Source: Marinobacter flavimaris (GTDB lineage Bacteria > Pseudomonadota > Gammaproteobacteria > Pseudomonadales > Oleiphilaceae). Taken from it: 64,000 nucleotides of DNA. The position numbers were made by a program, and so were the translations under genes. Shown here piece by piece: positions 55,804 to 64,000 of the stretch; position 1 is the stretch's first letter, and every line of letters starts with the position of its first letter. The notes below the pieces were generated by a model that searched no databases, was not told the origin of the DNA, and saw only the letters and a program-made list of their open reading frames with translations. The DNA is taken from positions 186,001-250,000 of the forward strand of contig NZ_PSSW01000004.1 in NCBI RefSeq assembly GCF_002933295.1, in the 5' to 3' direction.

Positions 55804-56241
55804 TCAGGCTATCTGAAGTAATCTCAAGAGCTGGGGCCTGTGCTGATCCTGGATAACATCGGCCAGGGTGTACTTGTCCAGCACTTCCAGGAAGGCCTTC
55901 AACGCCTCACCGAACATCGATTTCAGGCCACACACGGGGGTTATCTTGCAGGCGTTCTTGGAGGAAAAGCACTCCACGATGCTCAGGTCCTGTTCGGTTT
56001 CCCGTACCAGGATACCAACGTTAATATCCGAGGGCGCCCGATGCAGACGCATTCCACCCTTTTTGCCCCGGATGGTTTCAATGTAGCCCTTCTTGTTCAG
56101 CTGGTGCACCACCTTCATGAGGTGGTTTTTGGAAATGTCATAGCTGTCAGCGATTTCCTGAATGGTCGCCAGACGATCACCCTGAACTGCCAGATATATC
56201 AGTACTCGAAGTGAATAATCCGTGTAGCGGGTGATGTGCAT
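55804..56241 (-). CDS. nsrR: Rrf2-family nitric oxide sensor NsrR
   Basis: A 145-residue repressor. MHITRYTDYSLRVLIYLAVQ opens the winged helix, and KNHLMKVVHQLNKKGYIETIRGKKGGMRL is the recognition region. Cys91, Cys98 and Cys104 (ECFSSKNACKITPVC) ligate a [4Fe-4S] cluster whose nitrosylation relieves repression. It is divergent, through two small genes, from the NO reductase. It lies last in a set with the 74-residue membrane gene and the YbaN-like gene, whose promoter has an NsrR-like site, so nsrR probably represses itself. Confidence 0.93.
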   Translation of the reverse strand: MHITRYTDYSLRVLIYLAVQGDRLATIQEIADSYDISKNHLMKVVHQLNKKGYIETIRGKKGGMRLHRAPSDINVGILVRETEQDLSIVECFSSKNACKITPVCGLKSMFGEALKAFLEVLDKYTLADVIQDQHRPQLLRLLQIA

Positions 56242-56269
56242 TCAATACTCCAGTCGTGTGTGCAATCGT

Positions 56270-56662
56270 TCAATAAGAAGGTCGGGTTACCAGATAACAG
56301 GCGGTGCCGCACAAAAATACGCCAGAAATGCCCAACACCATCGCTGACGCTCCCAACGCAAACAGCATCCCCCAACTCAGGGCCATCATGCTGCACGCCA
56401 GCACCTTCGCCCGTGCCGGCACTGCCCTGCGTGTACGCCACTGATCAATGGCAGGACCAAACCTGGGATGGTCTTCAAGCCACTGAGCAAAAGCCGGAGA
56501 CCCCTTGCTGGCAAAAAATGCGGCCAGCAGAACGAAGGGTGTTGTGGGCAACAACGGCAGAACCACTCCTGCAGCAGCCAGCGTAATCGAGATATACGCA
56601 AGAATACGAAATCCGGTTTTCCCAAAACGATCGCCCATCACGGGGTTCTCACCAAGGTTCAT
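56270..56662 (-). CDS. YbaN family (DUF454) inner-membrane protein
   Basis: A protein of about 130 residues with three helices. The family core is ISITLAAAGVVLPLLPTTPFVLLAAFFASKGSPAFAQWLEDHPRFGPAIDQWRTRRAVPARAKVLA. Start choice is ATG at 56662 (MNLGENPV) or ATG at 56638 (MGDRFGKTG); neither has a strong ribosome site. It lies 28 bp before nsrR and 23 bp after the 74-residue membrane gene on the same strand. DUF454 proteins have no settled role, though NO- or heme-related contexts are common. Confidence 0.8.
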   Translation of the reverse strand: MNLGENPVMGDRFGKTGFRILAYISITLAAAGVVLPLLPTTPFVLLAAFFASKGSPAFAQWLEDHPRFGPAIDQWRTRRAVPARAKVLACSMMALSWGMLFALGASAMVLGISGVFLCGTACYLVTRPSY

Positions 56663-56685
56663 AACTGCATCTATTCTACCGGGAT

Positions 56686-56910
56686 TCAATGGACAGGTCT
56701 GCCCAAACGGCTGAGAAAAACCAGACGCGCCACATAGGCCACCTTGATACCGACCGCAAAAACCAGGGTTCCGATATGGGCAGCAATTTGCACAGACAGT
56801 GCAAGCGCGCCCGCCAACGGGTATGCAAGCAGAATTGTAACCATCAAACCCAACACTGACAGTCCCAGGGTGCTGTTTGCTGTGAAAAGCCACTTTTCGT
56901 ATTCACTCAT
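56686..56910 (-). CDS. 74-residue membrane protein, first gene of nsrR operon
   Basis: A short protein with two hydrophobic helices: LGLSVLGLMVTILLAYPLAGALAL and AAHIGTLVFAVGIKVAYVARLVFL. The N-terminus is MSEYEKWLFTANSTLG. The ATG follows AGGTGG at a spacing of 4. An NsrR-like site lies at 56923-56945, directly upstream. I do not recognise a family by name, but the placement suggests an NO-induced membrane function, perhaps helping NO reductase or signalling NO. Confidence 0.75.
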   Translation of the reverse strand: MSEYEKWLFTANSTLGLSVLGLMVTILLAYPLAGALALSVQIAAHIGTLVFAVGIKVAYVARLVFLSRLGRPVH

Positions 56911-56922
56911 GAATCCACCTAT

Positions 56923-56945
56923 AACATTTACTATAAATACATCTT
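56923..56945 (-). promoter_or_regulatory. NsrR-like operator of nsrR operon
   Basis: Read on the minus strand, the 23-bp site begins AAGATGTATTT, an exact fit to the first half of the NsrR consensus (AAGATGYATTT), followed after one base by TAGTAAATGTT. It lies 13 bases before the start of the small membrane gene. Confidence 0.7.
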
Positions 56946-57085
56946 AATGCTAAGCCGGCACCAGAAAAAAATCAAACCGTAGAAAGTCACCCACCTAAAA
57001 ACCTTCCCTTACCCATCTACGACTTCCGATATACCCACAAAATAAATTTGACACCTTAAATGCATCAAATCAAAATTCCTGCATA

Positions 57086-57109
57086 AAGATTTATCTTAAA
57101 TAAATGTTT
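57086..57109 (+). promoter_or_regulatory. NsrR-like operator upstream of norB
   Basis: AAGATTTATCTT-AAATAAATGTTT resembles the NsrR consensus, with the first half AAGATnyAT and the second AAATRnATnTT. It lies 64 bases before the norB ATG. A second half-site-like AAATGCATC lies near 57058. A TTGACA at 57049-57054 is a candidate -35 element, though its -10 is weak. Confidence 0.6.
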
Positions 57110-57126
57110 AATGAGGAGACAGTGTT

Positions 57127-57180
57127 ATGAAACAGAAAGACGCCTACCCGACCCGACTGGGAGGAGCGCACCATGGCTAA
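57127..57180 (+). CDS. 17-codon leader ORF overlapping the norB start
   Basis: ATG at 57127 has a strong GAGGAG 7 bases upstream and reads MKQKDAYPTRLGGAHHG, then TAA at 57178-57180. The stop overlaps norB codons 2-3 in another frame. The norB ATG has its own GGGAGGAG inside the leader. It might be a translated leader coupling to norB, or a chance short frame. Confidence 0.4.
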   Translation: MKQKDAYPTRLGGAHHG

Positions 57181-59464
57181 GTACCGCCGCCTCTGGTTTT
57201 TGCTGATCGGAATCCTGGCAGTAACCTTCACGCTCCTGGGGTATTTCGGTGCCGAGGTGTACCGCGAAGCACCGCCCATCCCGGATCGCGTTGTGTCCGC
57301 CGACGGCGACACCCTGATGACCGAGGAAAGCATTCTTGATGGACAAACTGCCTGGCAGTCCGTCGGAGGCATGCAGCTTGGCTCGATCTGGGGCCACGGT
57401 GCCTACCAGGCACCGGACTGGACCGCCGACTGGCTGCACCGTGAACTGGAAACCTGGCTGGAAATCGCAGCCCTGGAAGAGTACGGGCAGGAATGGCACA
57501 GCCTCAGCGGGCAGCAGCAGAACGCCCTGCAGTACGACCTGAAGACCGAGTACCGCACCAATACCTACGACGCCGCTACCAGCACTCTGCAGCTTTCCGA
57601 GCGCAGGAGCGAAGCTATTGCCAGAACAGCCGACTACTACAGCCGACTGTTCAGCGACGCTCCGGAACTGCAGTCAACCCGCGAAAACTACGCCATGAAG
57701 GAAAACACCCTGCCCAGCGCCGAGCGTCGCGAGCGGATGACCGAGTTTTTCTTCTGGACTGCCTGGGCCGCTGCTACCGAACGCCCGGACAGCGAGGTTA
57801 CCTACACCAACAACTGGCCCCACGAACCGCTTATCGATAACAGGCCTAGCGGCGAGAACGTGGTCTGGTCGTTAATCAGTGTGGTTCTCCTGATTGCCGG
57901 TGTCGGTGGTCTGATCTGGGCCTGGGCCTTCCTTCGCAAGGAGGATGAGGAACCGCAGGCGCCACTGAAGGATCCACTGAGTGCAGTCGGGCTTACGCCT
58001 TCCCAGAAAGCATTGGGCAAGTATCTTCTGCTGGTGGTTGGCCTGTTCACTTTCCAGGTCATGCTTGGCGGCTTCACTGCCCACTATACGGTTGAAGGTC
58101 AGGGTTTCTACGGCATCGAGACCTCCGAGTGGTTCCCCTACTCCCTGATGCGTACCTGGCACATTCAGTCCGCCATGTTCTGGATTGCCACCGGCTTCCT
58201 CGCCGCTGGTCTGTTCCTCGCCCCCATCATCAATGGCGGCAAGGATCCGAAATTCCAGAAACTGGGTGTTGATGTGCTGTTCTGGGCCCTGGTTGCTGTG
58301 GTTGCCGGTTCGTTTATTGGCAACTTCCTCGCCATCAACCAGATCATGCCGGCCAATCTCAGCTTCATGCTGGGCCACCAGGGTTACGAGTATGTAGACC
58401 TTGGCCGCCTCTGGCAGATCGGCAAGTTCCTCGGCATCGTGTTCTGGTTGGTGCTGATGCTGCGCGGTATTGTTCCCGCCCTGCGCCAGCCTGGTGACAA
58501 GAACCTGCTGGCCCTGCTGACCGCTTCGGTGGTTGCCATTGGCCTGTTCTATGGTGCCGGCTTCTTCTACGGCGAGCGTACTCATATCTCGATCATGGAG
58601 TACTGGCGCTGGTGGATTGTCCACCTGTGGGTCGAAGGCTTCTTTGAAGTGTTCGCAACCACTGCCCTAGCCTTTATCTTCTGCAGCATGGGCCTGGTGT
58701 CCCGCACCGTGGCAACATCTGCCAGCCTGGCATCCGCCAGCCTGTTCATGCTCGGGGGCGTGCCCGGCACCTTCCACCACCTGTACTTCTCCGGCACGAC
58801 CACGCCGGTAATGGCAGTGGGCGCCACCTTCAGTGCACTGGAAGTGGTACCACTTGTGGTCCTGGGATACGAGGCCTGGGAAAACTGGCGCCTGAAGTCC
58901 CGCGCACCGTGGATGGAAAATATTCGCTGGCCGCTGACCTTCTTTGTGGCGGTTGCCTTCTGGAACATGCTGGGTGCCGGCGTGCTCGGGTTCATGATCA
59001 ACCCGCCAATCGCGCTGTATTACATCCAGGGCCTGAACACCACGCCCACCCACGCCCACGCGGCCCTGTTCGGTGTCTATGGGTTCCTGGCCCTGGGCTT
59101 CGCACTGATGATCCTGCGTTACATCCGTCCGCGCATCATCTTTGACGAGCGGCTGATGAAGGTAGGTTTCTGGTGGCTGAATATTGGCCTGGTCCTGATG
59201 CTGTTCACCAGCCTGTTGCCGGTCGGCTTTATCCAGTTCATTGCCAGCGCCAGCGAGGGCCTGTGGTACGCACGCAGTGAAGCCTTCATGCAGAGCGATA
59301 TCCTGCAAACCCTGCGCTGGGTCAGAACCGTTGGCGACGTGGTCTTCATCGTTGGCGCACTCGCCGTAACCTGGCAAGTCGTGAAGGGCGTTTTCTTCCC
59401 GGATCTGGAGCCGGTTGCCCTCGAAACCGATGAAAGCGGCGCAACCAGCGAGCTCAGCGCCTGA
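57173..59464 (+). CDS. norB: Quinol-dependent nitric oxide reductase (qNor)
   Basis: A 763-residue single-subunit NO reductase reducing NO to N2O with quinol electrons in the inner membrane. The length and the N-terminal extension (WQSVGGMQLGSIWGHGAYQAPDWTADWLHRE, replacing NorC) mark the quinol type. Heme-copper-oxidase His residues are visible in RTWHIQSAMFWIATG, EYWRWWIVHLWVEGFFEVFATT, VPGTFHHLYFSGT and NTTPTHAHAALFGVYG. The ATG has GGGAGGAG upstream. It is divergent from the nsrR operon and probably induced by NO through NsrR. Confidence 0.95.
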   Translation: MAKYRRLWFLLIGILAVTFTLLGYFGAEVYREAPPIPDRVVSADGDTLMTEESILDGQTAWQSVGGMQLGSIWGHGAYQAPDWTADWLHRELETWLEIAALEEYGQEWHSLSGQQQNALQYDLKTEYRTNTYDAATSTLQLSERRSEAIARTADYYSRLFSDAPELQSTRENYAMKENTLPSAERRERMTEFFFWTAWAAATERPDSEVTYTNNWPHEPLIDNRPSGENVVWSLISVVLLIAGVGGLIWAWAFLRKEDEEPQAPLKDPLSAVGLTPSQKALGKYLLLVVGLFTFQVMLGGFTAHYTVEGQGFYGIETSEWFPYSLMRTWHIQSAMFWIATGFLAAGLFLAPIINGGKDPKFQKLGVDVLFWALVAVVAGSFIGNFLAINQIMPANLSFMLGHQGYEYVDLGRLWQIGKFLGIVFWLVLMLRGIVPALRQPGDKNLLALLTASVVAIGLFYGAGFFYGERTHISIMEYWRWWIVHLWVEGFFEVFATTALAFIFCSMGLVSRTVATSASLASASLFMLGGVPGTFHHLYFSGTTTPVMAVGATFSALEVVPLVVLGYEAWENWRLKSRAPWMENIRWPLTFFVAVAFWNMLGAGVLGFMINPPIALYYIQGLNTTPTHAHAALFGVYGFLALGFALMILRYIRPRIIFDERLMKVGFWWLNIGLVLMLFTSLLPVGFIQFIASASEGLWYARSEAFMQSDILQTLRWVRTVGDVVFIVGALAVTWQVVKGVFFPDLEPVALETDESGATSELSA

Positions 59465-59608
59465 AAAAAAGAGCCCGGGCCAGGGACGGCCCACTCTGAA
59501 TTACCTGACAGCAGGCTTACCTCCCGAGGGGTATCGGAATTGGTGATCCGATCTGCAATACTTGGTCTATACTCAGGTTAAAAAACAATCGGCAACAGGA
59601 CCAACCCG

Positions 59609-60601
59609 ATGCCCCAGAACAAGCTGACAGACCGTTTTGGTCGCACCGTCAACTACGTGCGTCTGTCCGTCACTGACCGGTGCGATTTCCGCTGCGTGTA
59701 CTGTATGGCCGAGGACATGACTTTCCTGCCCCGCCAGCAGGTTCTCACCCTGGAAGAAATTGCCCGCGTTGCCCGCAACTTCGTTGACCTGGGTACCGAA
59801 AAAATTCGTCTGACCGGCGGCGAGCCGCTGGTACGCAAGGATATCCTGGAGCTGGTAAAGGAGATTGGCACTTACGGTCTGCGCGACTTTGCCATGACCA
59901 CCAATGGAAGCCAGCTCACCACCATGGCCGAGCCTCTGCGCAAGGCGGGGATGCATCGCCTGAACATCAGCCTGGATTCCCTGGACGCCGACAAATTCCG
60001 CAACATCACCCGCACCGGCAAACTGTCACATGTGCTGGACGGTATTGATGCTGCCCGGGAAGCTGGCTTCCGGGGCATCAAGATCAATACAGTGGTGATG
60101 AAGGGCCGCAACGACGAGGAGATCCCGGAGCTGATCGAGTTCGCCCGCAAGAAAAAGGTGGATATCAGCTTTATCGAAGAGATGCCGTTGGGTGAGATTT
60201 CCGAACACGATCGGGGCCTGGCGCTTTGCACCAGCGAAGAAGTTCGGGACATCATCCGCAAGCATCACGAGCTGGTGCCCGCTACCGAGGATTCCGGCGG
60301 TCCCGCCCGTTATTACCGCATGGAAGACAGCGAGACCCGGGTCGGTTTCATTTCTCCCCATTCCCACAACTTCTGTTCTACCTGTAATCGGGTGCGGGTG
60401 ACCGTCGAAGGTCGGCTGCTGCTGTGCCTGGGTAACGAGCACTCGGTGGATCTGCGCAGGGTGCTACGGGGCAATCCGGTGACTGATGACAAGTTGCGGG
60501 AAACCATTATCAATGCCATGGATCTGAAGCCGGAGCGGCATCACTTCTCCAGCAACGGGGATGTGCAGATCCTCCGGTTCATGAACATGACCGGCGGCTA
60601 A
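59609..60601 (+). CDS. moaA: GTP 3',8-cyclase MoaA
   Basis: A 330-residue radical-SAM enzyme starting molybdopterin synthesis from GTP. The N-terminal cluster Cys are at 25, 29 and 32 (CDFRCVYC). GGEPLVRKD and the C-terminal cluster [19 protein letters not shown] are intact. It lies 144 bp after norB and convergently to nosL. Neither qNor nor N2O reductase needs molybdenum, so the link may be to nitrate reductase outside the window, or only positional. A perfect terminator palindrome follows. Confidence 0.96.
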   Translation: MPQNKLTDRFGRTVNYVRLSVTDRCDFRCVYCMAEDMTFLPRQQVLTLEEIARVARNFVDLGTEKIRLTGGEPLVRKDILELVKEIGTYGLRDFAMTTNGSQLTTMAEPLRKAGMHRLNISLDSLDADKFRNITRTGKLSHVLDGIDAAREAGFRGIKINTVVMKGRNDEEIPELIEFARKKKVDISFIEEMPLGEISEHDRGLALCTSEEVRDIIRKHHELVPATEDSGGPARYYRMEDSETRVGFISPHSHNFCSTCNRVRVTVEGRLLLCLGNEHSVDLRRVLRGNPVTDDKLRETIINAMDLKPERHHFSSNGDVQILRFMNMTGG

Positions 60602-60627
60602 GCGGCCGGCACAGCAACCAGCACAAC

Positions 60628-60664
60628 AAAAGGGTCAGATGAAAGCTTTCATCTGACCCTTTTT
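60628..60664. terminator. Bidirectional terminator between moaA and nosL
   Basis: A perfect 36-bp palindrome, with 18-bp arms beginning AAAAGGGTCAGATG, ends in TTTTT on the plus strand and in a matching T run on the minus strand. It sits between the convergent stops, so it can end both transcripts. Confidence 0.92.
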
Positions 60665-60669
60665 CATTT

Positions 60670-61215
60670 CTAGTGGTCCATTCCGTCCATACCATCCATA
60701 CCATGCTTCGCCATGCCGGTATTCAGATGCTCCATGGTGATCGAACTGTATTTCAGAACCTCACCGCCATGTTCCATCATGAACCCGTGGGCGGCTTCCT
60801 CGGTCGCAAAGGAGGCAAGCGTCGGCCCCATGGCGCCCGAGCGGTCAGAGCCAACCACGAAGAAAGCGTCCCGGGCGTCGATCAGGGCGGTGTCGTCCGG
60901 ATGCTCCCACTCGGTCTGGGTCATGTCGTGGACGTAGAGGGTGTGATCACGGTTTTCATTCTCCGGCTGGAGCATCCAGGCGAACATGTCCTTGGTGGAG
61001 CAGAACTTACGGACGTGCTGCTCTTTCTCGGTTATGGCCTCACCCTTGGGGCCCGGGAAATTGGAGATCACCATGCCGCAGACGTGGCATTCATCGCCGC
61101 TTTCGAAATGCACCGGTTCGGGTTTGGCCATGGTCTGCTCCTCATTGCCCGAACAGGCGGTGAGGGTTATGGCTGCCAGAGCGGCGAGGAGCCAGTTGAG
61201 TTTACTTCTGTTCAT
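60670..61215 (-). CDS. nosL: Nitrous oxide reductase accessory lipoprotein NosL
   Basis: A 181-residue lipoprotein with lipobox LTAC at Cys21. The copper-binding CHVCGM sequence at 43-48 and the NosL segments GPKGEAITEKEQHVRKFCSTKDMFAWML and LIDARDAFFVVGSDRSGAMGPTLASFATEEAAHGFM are present. NosL delivers Cu(I) to N2O reductase maturation. The C-terminus is a Met/His/Gly/Asp-rich MDGMDGMDH tail, which may also bind metal. It starts 14 bp after nosY on the same strand. Confidence 0.95.
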   Translation of the reverse strand: MNRSKLNWLLAALAAITLTACSGNEEQTMAKPEPVHFESGDECHVCGMVISNFPGPKGEAITEKEQHVRKFCSTKDMFAWMLQPENENRDHTLYVHDMTQTEWEHPDDTALIDARDAFFVVGSDRSGAMGPTLASFATEEAAHGFMMEHGGEVLKYSSITMEHLNTGMAKHGMDGMDGMDH

Positions 61216-61229
61216 CGGGATAACTCCGT

Positions 61230-62060
61230 TCAGATACGACGGTTTCGGAAAAGTAACAAGGCACCCGCCAGCGGGATAGCGAACCACAGCACCAGACCAA
61301 TCCAGAGGCCAGCGGCGCCGATGGGCAGATCGGCACCGAGGCTGAGGACGCCACTTAGCTGGGCGCTGTCGCCGAAGGCAACGATATTGAGCAGGCGGTA
61401 GATATCCGTGGGATTGAGCATCAACAGCCAGGGCAACAGTTCCGCGCTGAACTGGCCTTCACTCGCCACGAGGGTACCCAGCAGCATCAGATCGAAGATC
61501 AGCACGAAGAAGAACCAGATCGCCAGGGCCAGGCCGGCGGCGATGGGCTTTTCGCTGACCCGGACACTGATCACGTAGGCAAGGGCAATGAAACCCCACC
61601 CCAGAAGCACGGTGGAGCCAATAAACCGCAGCATGGCTGCTGCGAGACTGGCAATGGCAACGTTTTCCACCAGCACCGCAATGGCCACGCCGGCGACGCC
61701 GAAGCCAATCACAGTGGCGAAAGCCAGGGTCAGGCCATGGCCCAGGAACTTGCCGAGCAGCAACTGGCTGCGGCTGAGAGGGTAGGTCAACAGTAACAGC
61801 AGGGTTCCACCCTCTTCTTCCCCGACGATGGCATCGTAGGCCAGCAACAGTGCAATCAACGGGATCAGGAAGATTCCAAGGCTCGCAAGGCTGGCAATGG
61901 TGGCCGGCGTGGAGGCATATCCCACCTGCCCTGAGGCGGCGGCGCCAAACCAGGCGATGCCCAAAGCCAGGGTGGCGAAAACCAGGGAAATGGCCATCAG
62001 CCAGCGGTTGCGCAGGCTGTCACTGAGTTCCTTGCGGGCAATGGTCCAGATACTGTTCAT
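61230..62060 (-). CDS. nosY: Nitrous oxide reductase maturation ABC permease NosY
   Basis: A 276-residue membrane protein with six helices. The N-terminus WTIARKELSDSLRNRWLMAISLVFATLALGIAWFGAAASGQVGYAS is typical of NosY. EEGGTLLLLLTYPLSRSQLLLGKFLGHG is the ABC-2 permease coupling region. It forms an ABC complex with NosF and receives NosD in the periplasm. It overlaps nosF by 4 bases and is followed by nosL. Confidence 0.95.
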   Translation of the reverse strand: MNSIWTIARKELSDSLRNRWLMAISLVFATLALGIAWFGAAASGQVGYASTPATIASLASLGIFLIPLIALLLAYDAIVGEEEGGTLLLLLTYPLSRSQLLLGKFLGHGLTLAFATVIGFGVAGVAIAVLVENVAIASLAAAMLRFIGSTVLLGWGFIALAYVISVRVSEKPIAAGLALAIWFFFVLIFDLMLLGTLVASEGQFSAELLPWLLMLNPTDIYRLLNIVAFGDSAQLSGVLSLGADLPIGAAGLWIGLVLWFAIPLAGALLLFRNRRI

Positions 62061-62989
62061 TGGCTGCCTCCCCGGTGGGCCAGGCCACCCGAACCGATAA
62101 AGTGCACGTAGATGTCTTCCAGGCTGGGTTGATGAATGCTGATATCTGCCACTTCACCCGACGCCATCACTGCATGCAGCAAGGCCATTTTATCCCTTGG
62201 CTGCACATCCACCCGCAGGCGCCCGCTATCGGACTTGATGATCAGGCCACTGCTGCTCGAAGCGCTGTCGATCACATGTTCCAGCGCCGAGATACTGTTG
62301 GCGGGATCCAGAGACAGGGTTACCGGCATATTGGCCTGTCGCCTTAATGCCGCCAGATCGCCGGCAGCCTTCAGTGCGCCATCGGTGAGAATGGCTGCAC
62401 GGTCAATATAAGGTTCGACACCGGGCAGGACATGGGAACACAGCACAATGCCGGTGCCTCCCTCACACAGTTCCCGGAGCAGCCGGTACAGATCTGCCGT
62501 GGCGACCGGATCCAGACCAACGGTAGGCTCGTCCAGCATCAGCAGCTTCGGCTTGCCCAACAGCGCCTGCGCCAGACCAAGACGCTGACGCATGCCTTTC
62601 GAGTATGTCTTCGTACGAGCATCCATGGCATCGCCAAGGCCAACCTGTTCCAGCAGTTGAGGCACCTGTTGCAGGGAGGCGCCCTTCAGCCGTGCGAAAT
62701 GGTTCAGAATCTCCCGACCGGTCAGCTGCGGATAGAACATCACATTCTCCGGCAGGTAACCGATATGCTGGGTTACCTGCGGATCACCGGCGTGACCACC
62801 AAGCACGGAAACCGATCCCTGGTTAGGGGTCATAAGCCCCAGGATCAGCTTGATACAGGTTGTCTTACCGGCCCCGTTATGGCCGAACAACCCAAGAATT
62901 TCCCCCGGCTCCAGAGTCAGGTCGATCCCCGTAAGGACCGGGCTCTTATCGTACCGGTAACTCACATTATCAAGGTGAAAACAGCTCAT
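62057..62989 (-). CDS. nosF: Nitrous oxide reductase maturation ABC ATPase NosF
   Basis: A 310-residue ATPase. Walker A is GHNGAGKTT near residue 37, the signature is YSKGMRQRLGLAQALLG, and Walker B is LLMLDEPTVGLDP. A C-terminal 90-residue regulatory part follows. I chose ATG at 62989 (MSCFHLDNVSYRYDKS), overlapping the nosD stop by 4 bases. With NosY and NosD it moves a sulfur or copper-site precursor for the CuZ cluster of NosZ. Confidence 0.95.
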   Translation of the reverse strand: MSCFHLDNVSYRYDKSPVLTGIDLTLEPGEILGLFGHNGAGKTTCIKLILGLMTPNQGSVSVLGGHAGDPQVTQHIGYLPENVMFYPQLTGREILNHFARLKGASLQQVPQLLEQVGLGDAMDARTKTYSKGMRQRLGLAQALLGKPKLLMLDEPTVGLDPVATADLYRLLRELCEGGTGIVLCSHVLPGVEPYIDRAAILTDGALKAAGDLAALRRQANMPVTLSLDPANSISALEHVIDSASSSSGLIIKSDSGRLRVDVQPRDKMALLHAVMASGEVADISIHQPSLEDIYVHFIGSGGLAHRGGSQ

Positions 62990-64000
62990 CGGTTCTCCGG
63001 TTGAAGCTCTGCGGGCATCCGCATCAGGGGATGGGAATCGGTCACACCGGCGGACTTGACCACCGGAAACGCATCCTGCACCCAGCGCAGAGTATCCACC
63101 GCCGGGCTGAACATCAGAACCTTCGCTTCCGGGTATTTCCAAAGTAGCCGGTCCACGTTGTCATTGGGCTCATAGGGCACATCGCCAACGCCGTCCTGAT
63201 TCCGGTCCCAGCCCAGATAATCACTCCAGTAATTGCCCTTCTTCCCTTTTGACCACTCCTGGGTGCGGGTGGCGACATACTTGACCTGGCGCTGATTATT
63301 CACGAACGCGTTGTCAAAAACCTCGTTGTCTTCCGAGCCCGCGGTCAGATGAATGCCGATATTACTGTCGGCAAAGACATTGCCTTCAAAGGTGTTGTAC
63401 AGCGAGTTGTAGATAAACACCGCCTTGCCTTCAGCCCCCTCAATGGCAACACCGGCGGTCTGCCCCTGGGACACACCCGTCACCACATTGCCCCGCAGCT
63501 CCGACTGGGTAATGAAATTCATCAGAATCCCGTAGTTCTCATCATTCACCGACCGGTTGTTAATCACCGTCAGACGCTTGCTCTGCATCAGCGCATAACC
63601 GGTTCGCGTGTTACGGGTGACATTGTTCTCCAGCAGATTATTCATCGAGTACATGTAATGAATGCCATAACGCAGATCCGCCATCTCATTGCCCCGGATC
63701 GTATTGTTATTCGCCGTCTCGATATAAATCGCATCCCGCGTCCGACGGATGTCATTGCCTTCAATCAGCGCGCCGGTGGTATTGAACAGATGAATCCCAT
63801 TGCCCCGGTCATTCGGACGCAGACTGTCATCACCGCGAATCCTATTATCGCGGACCGTCACATCCGGCGTTGCATCCAACCACACCCCGAACGCCGGCCC
63901 CTGCAAACGGTTGTTCGCAACCACCGCACCCCTGGCCTCCCGAGCCACAAAAATCCCCGCATCCAGCTCGTTAAGATCGCTGCCCCAGTTGCGAACGGCA
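62986..64000 (-). CDS. nosD: Nitrous oxide reductase maturation protein NosD (partial, N-terminus outside window)
   Basis: The last 338 or so codons of a periplasmic beta-helix protein. Repeated short turns (ATPDVTVRDNRIRGD, GALIEGNDIRRTRDAIYIETANNNTIRGNEMADLRYGIHYMYSMNNLLENNVT) are typical NosD/CASH repeats. The frame stays open to the right edge, reading NWGSDLNELDAGIFVAREARG just inside it, so the start lies beyond 64000. The GTG at 63948 is internal, not the start. NosD binds the NosFY complex. nosZ and nosR are expected further right. Confidence 0.94.
   Translation of the reverse strand, partial: AVRNWGSDLNELDAGIFVAREARGAVVANNRLQGPAFGVWLDATPDVTVRDNRIRGDDSLRPNDRGNGIHLFNTTGALIEGNDIRRTRDAIYIETANNNTIRGNEMADLRYGIHYMYSMNNLLENNVTRNTRTGYALMQSKRLTVINNRSVNDENYGILMNFITQSELRGNVVTGVSQGQTAGVAIEGAEGKAVFIYNSLYNTFEGNVFADSNIGIHLTAGSEDNEVFDNAFVNNQRQVKYVATRTQEWSKGKKGNYWSDYLGWDRNQDGVGDVPYEPNDNVDRLLWKYPEAKVLMFSPAVDTLRWVQDAFPVVKSAGVTDSHPLMRMPAELQPENR

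Noticed and set aside
57049-57090. FNR/DNR box upstream of norB
   Set aside because: TTGAC and ATCAA occur but with a spacer that is too long for the TTGAT-N4-ATCAA pattern. The NsrR-type match is better.
63946-63948. GTG 63948 as the nosD start
   Set aside because: The frame stays open and NosD-like to the window edge (NWGSDLNELDAGIF upstream of it), so the gene begins outside the window.

Overview
The window reads as chromosome of a marine gammaproteobacterium, most likely Marinobacter or a close relative. The main grounds are a wax ester synthase/DGAT that closely resembles, from memory, the characterised Marinobacter enzyme WS2; a desT-desC-desB type unsaturated fatty acid locus as in Pseudomonas; and qNor and nos denitrification genes. 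Coding density is high and most genes are GC-rich housekeeping genes. I found no rRNA, tRNA, CRISPR array, transposase or phage gene. All functional calls come from reading the sequence and family knowledge, not from a database search.

Layout. 1-3.1 kb: an acidic DUF5666 lipoprotein (cut by the window edge), a small DUF6435 protein and the cbpA/cbpM co-chaperone pair. 3.2-8.6 kb: a minus-strand carbon operon tkt-epd-pgk-fba. 8.8-13.5 kb: an S-adenosylmethionine cycle block, with an ArsR-methyltransferase fusion regulator (SahR-like), metK, ahcY and metF; a matching 20-bp palindrome precedes the regulator gene and metK. 13.5-16.2 kb: a short palindromic repeat array, then a polar amino acid ABC transporter operon with a strong terminator.

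16.4-23.3 kb is the accessory part, visibly less GC-rich in places. It holds a HipA-like kinase/DUF3037 pair, DUF6933, a HTH protein, a 36-bp perfect palindrome, small membrane proteins, and an orphan type VI secretion cargo module (PAAR, DUF2235 lipase, DUF2931 lipoprotein). The PAAR and lipase frames are one continuous frame broken by a single TAA.

23.5-38.3 kb: bioA, rsmE, DUF445, an HDOD protein, a YihY membrane protein, a FadL porin, a five-gene envelope operon around lpoB and ycfL, a D-2-hydroxyacid dehydrogenase and tpm. 38.7-45.4 kb: the prkA-yeaH-spoVR stress trio followed by a PhoD-like phosphatase that seems to start at CTG. 45.4-51.0 kb: a TrpB2-type enzyme, a TonB receptor, lrgAB and a bile-acid-type symporter. 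51.2-55.8 kb: lipid genes (wax ester synthase, DesT repressor, reductase, desaturase) with DesT-like operators.

55.8-64 kb is a nitric and nitrous oxide block: nsrR in an operon with two membrane genes, divergent norB, then moaA and convergent nosD-F-Y-L. NsrR-like sites lie in front of both the nsrR operon and norB, which suggests autoregulation and NO-induced detoxification.
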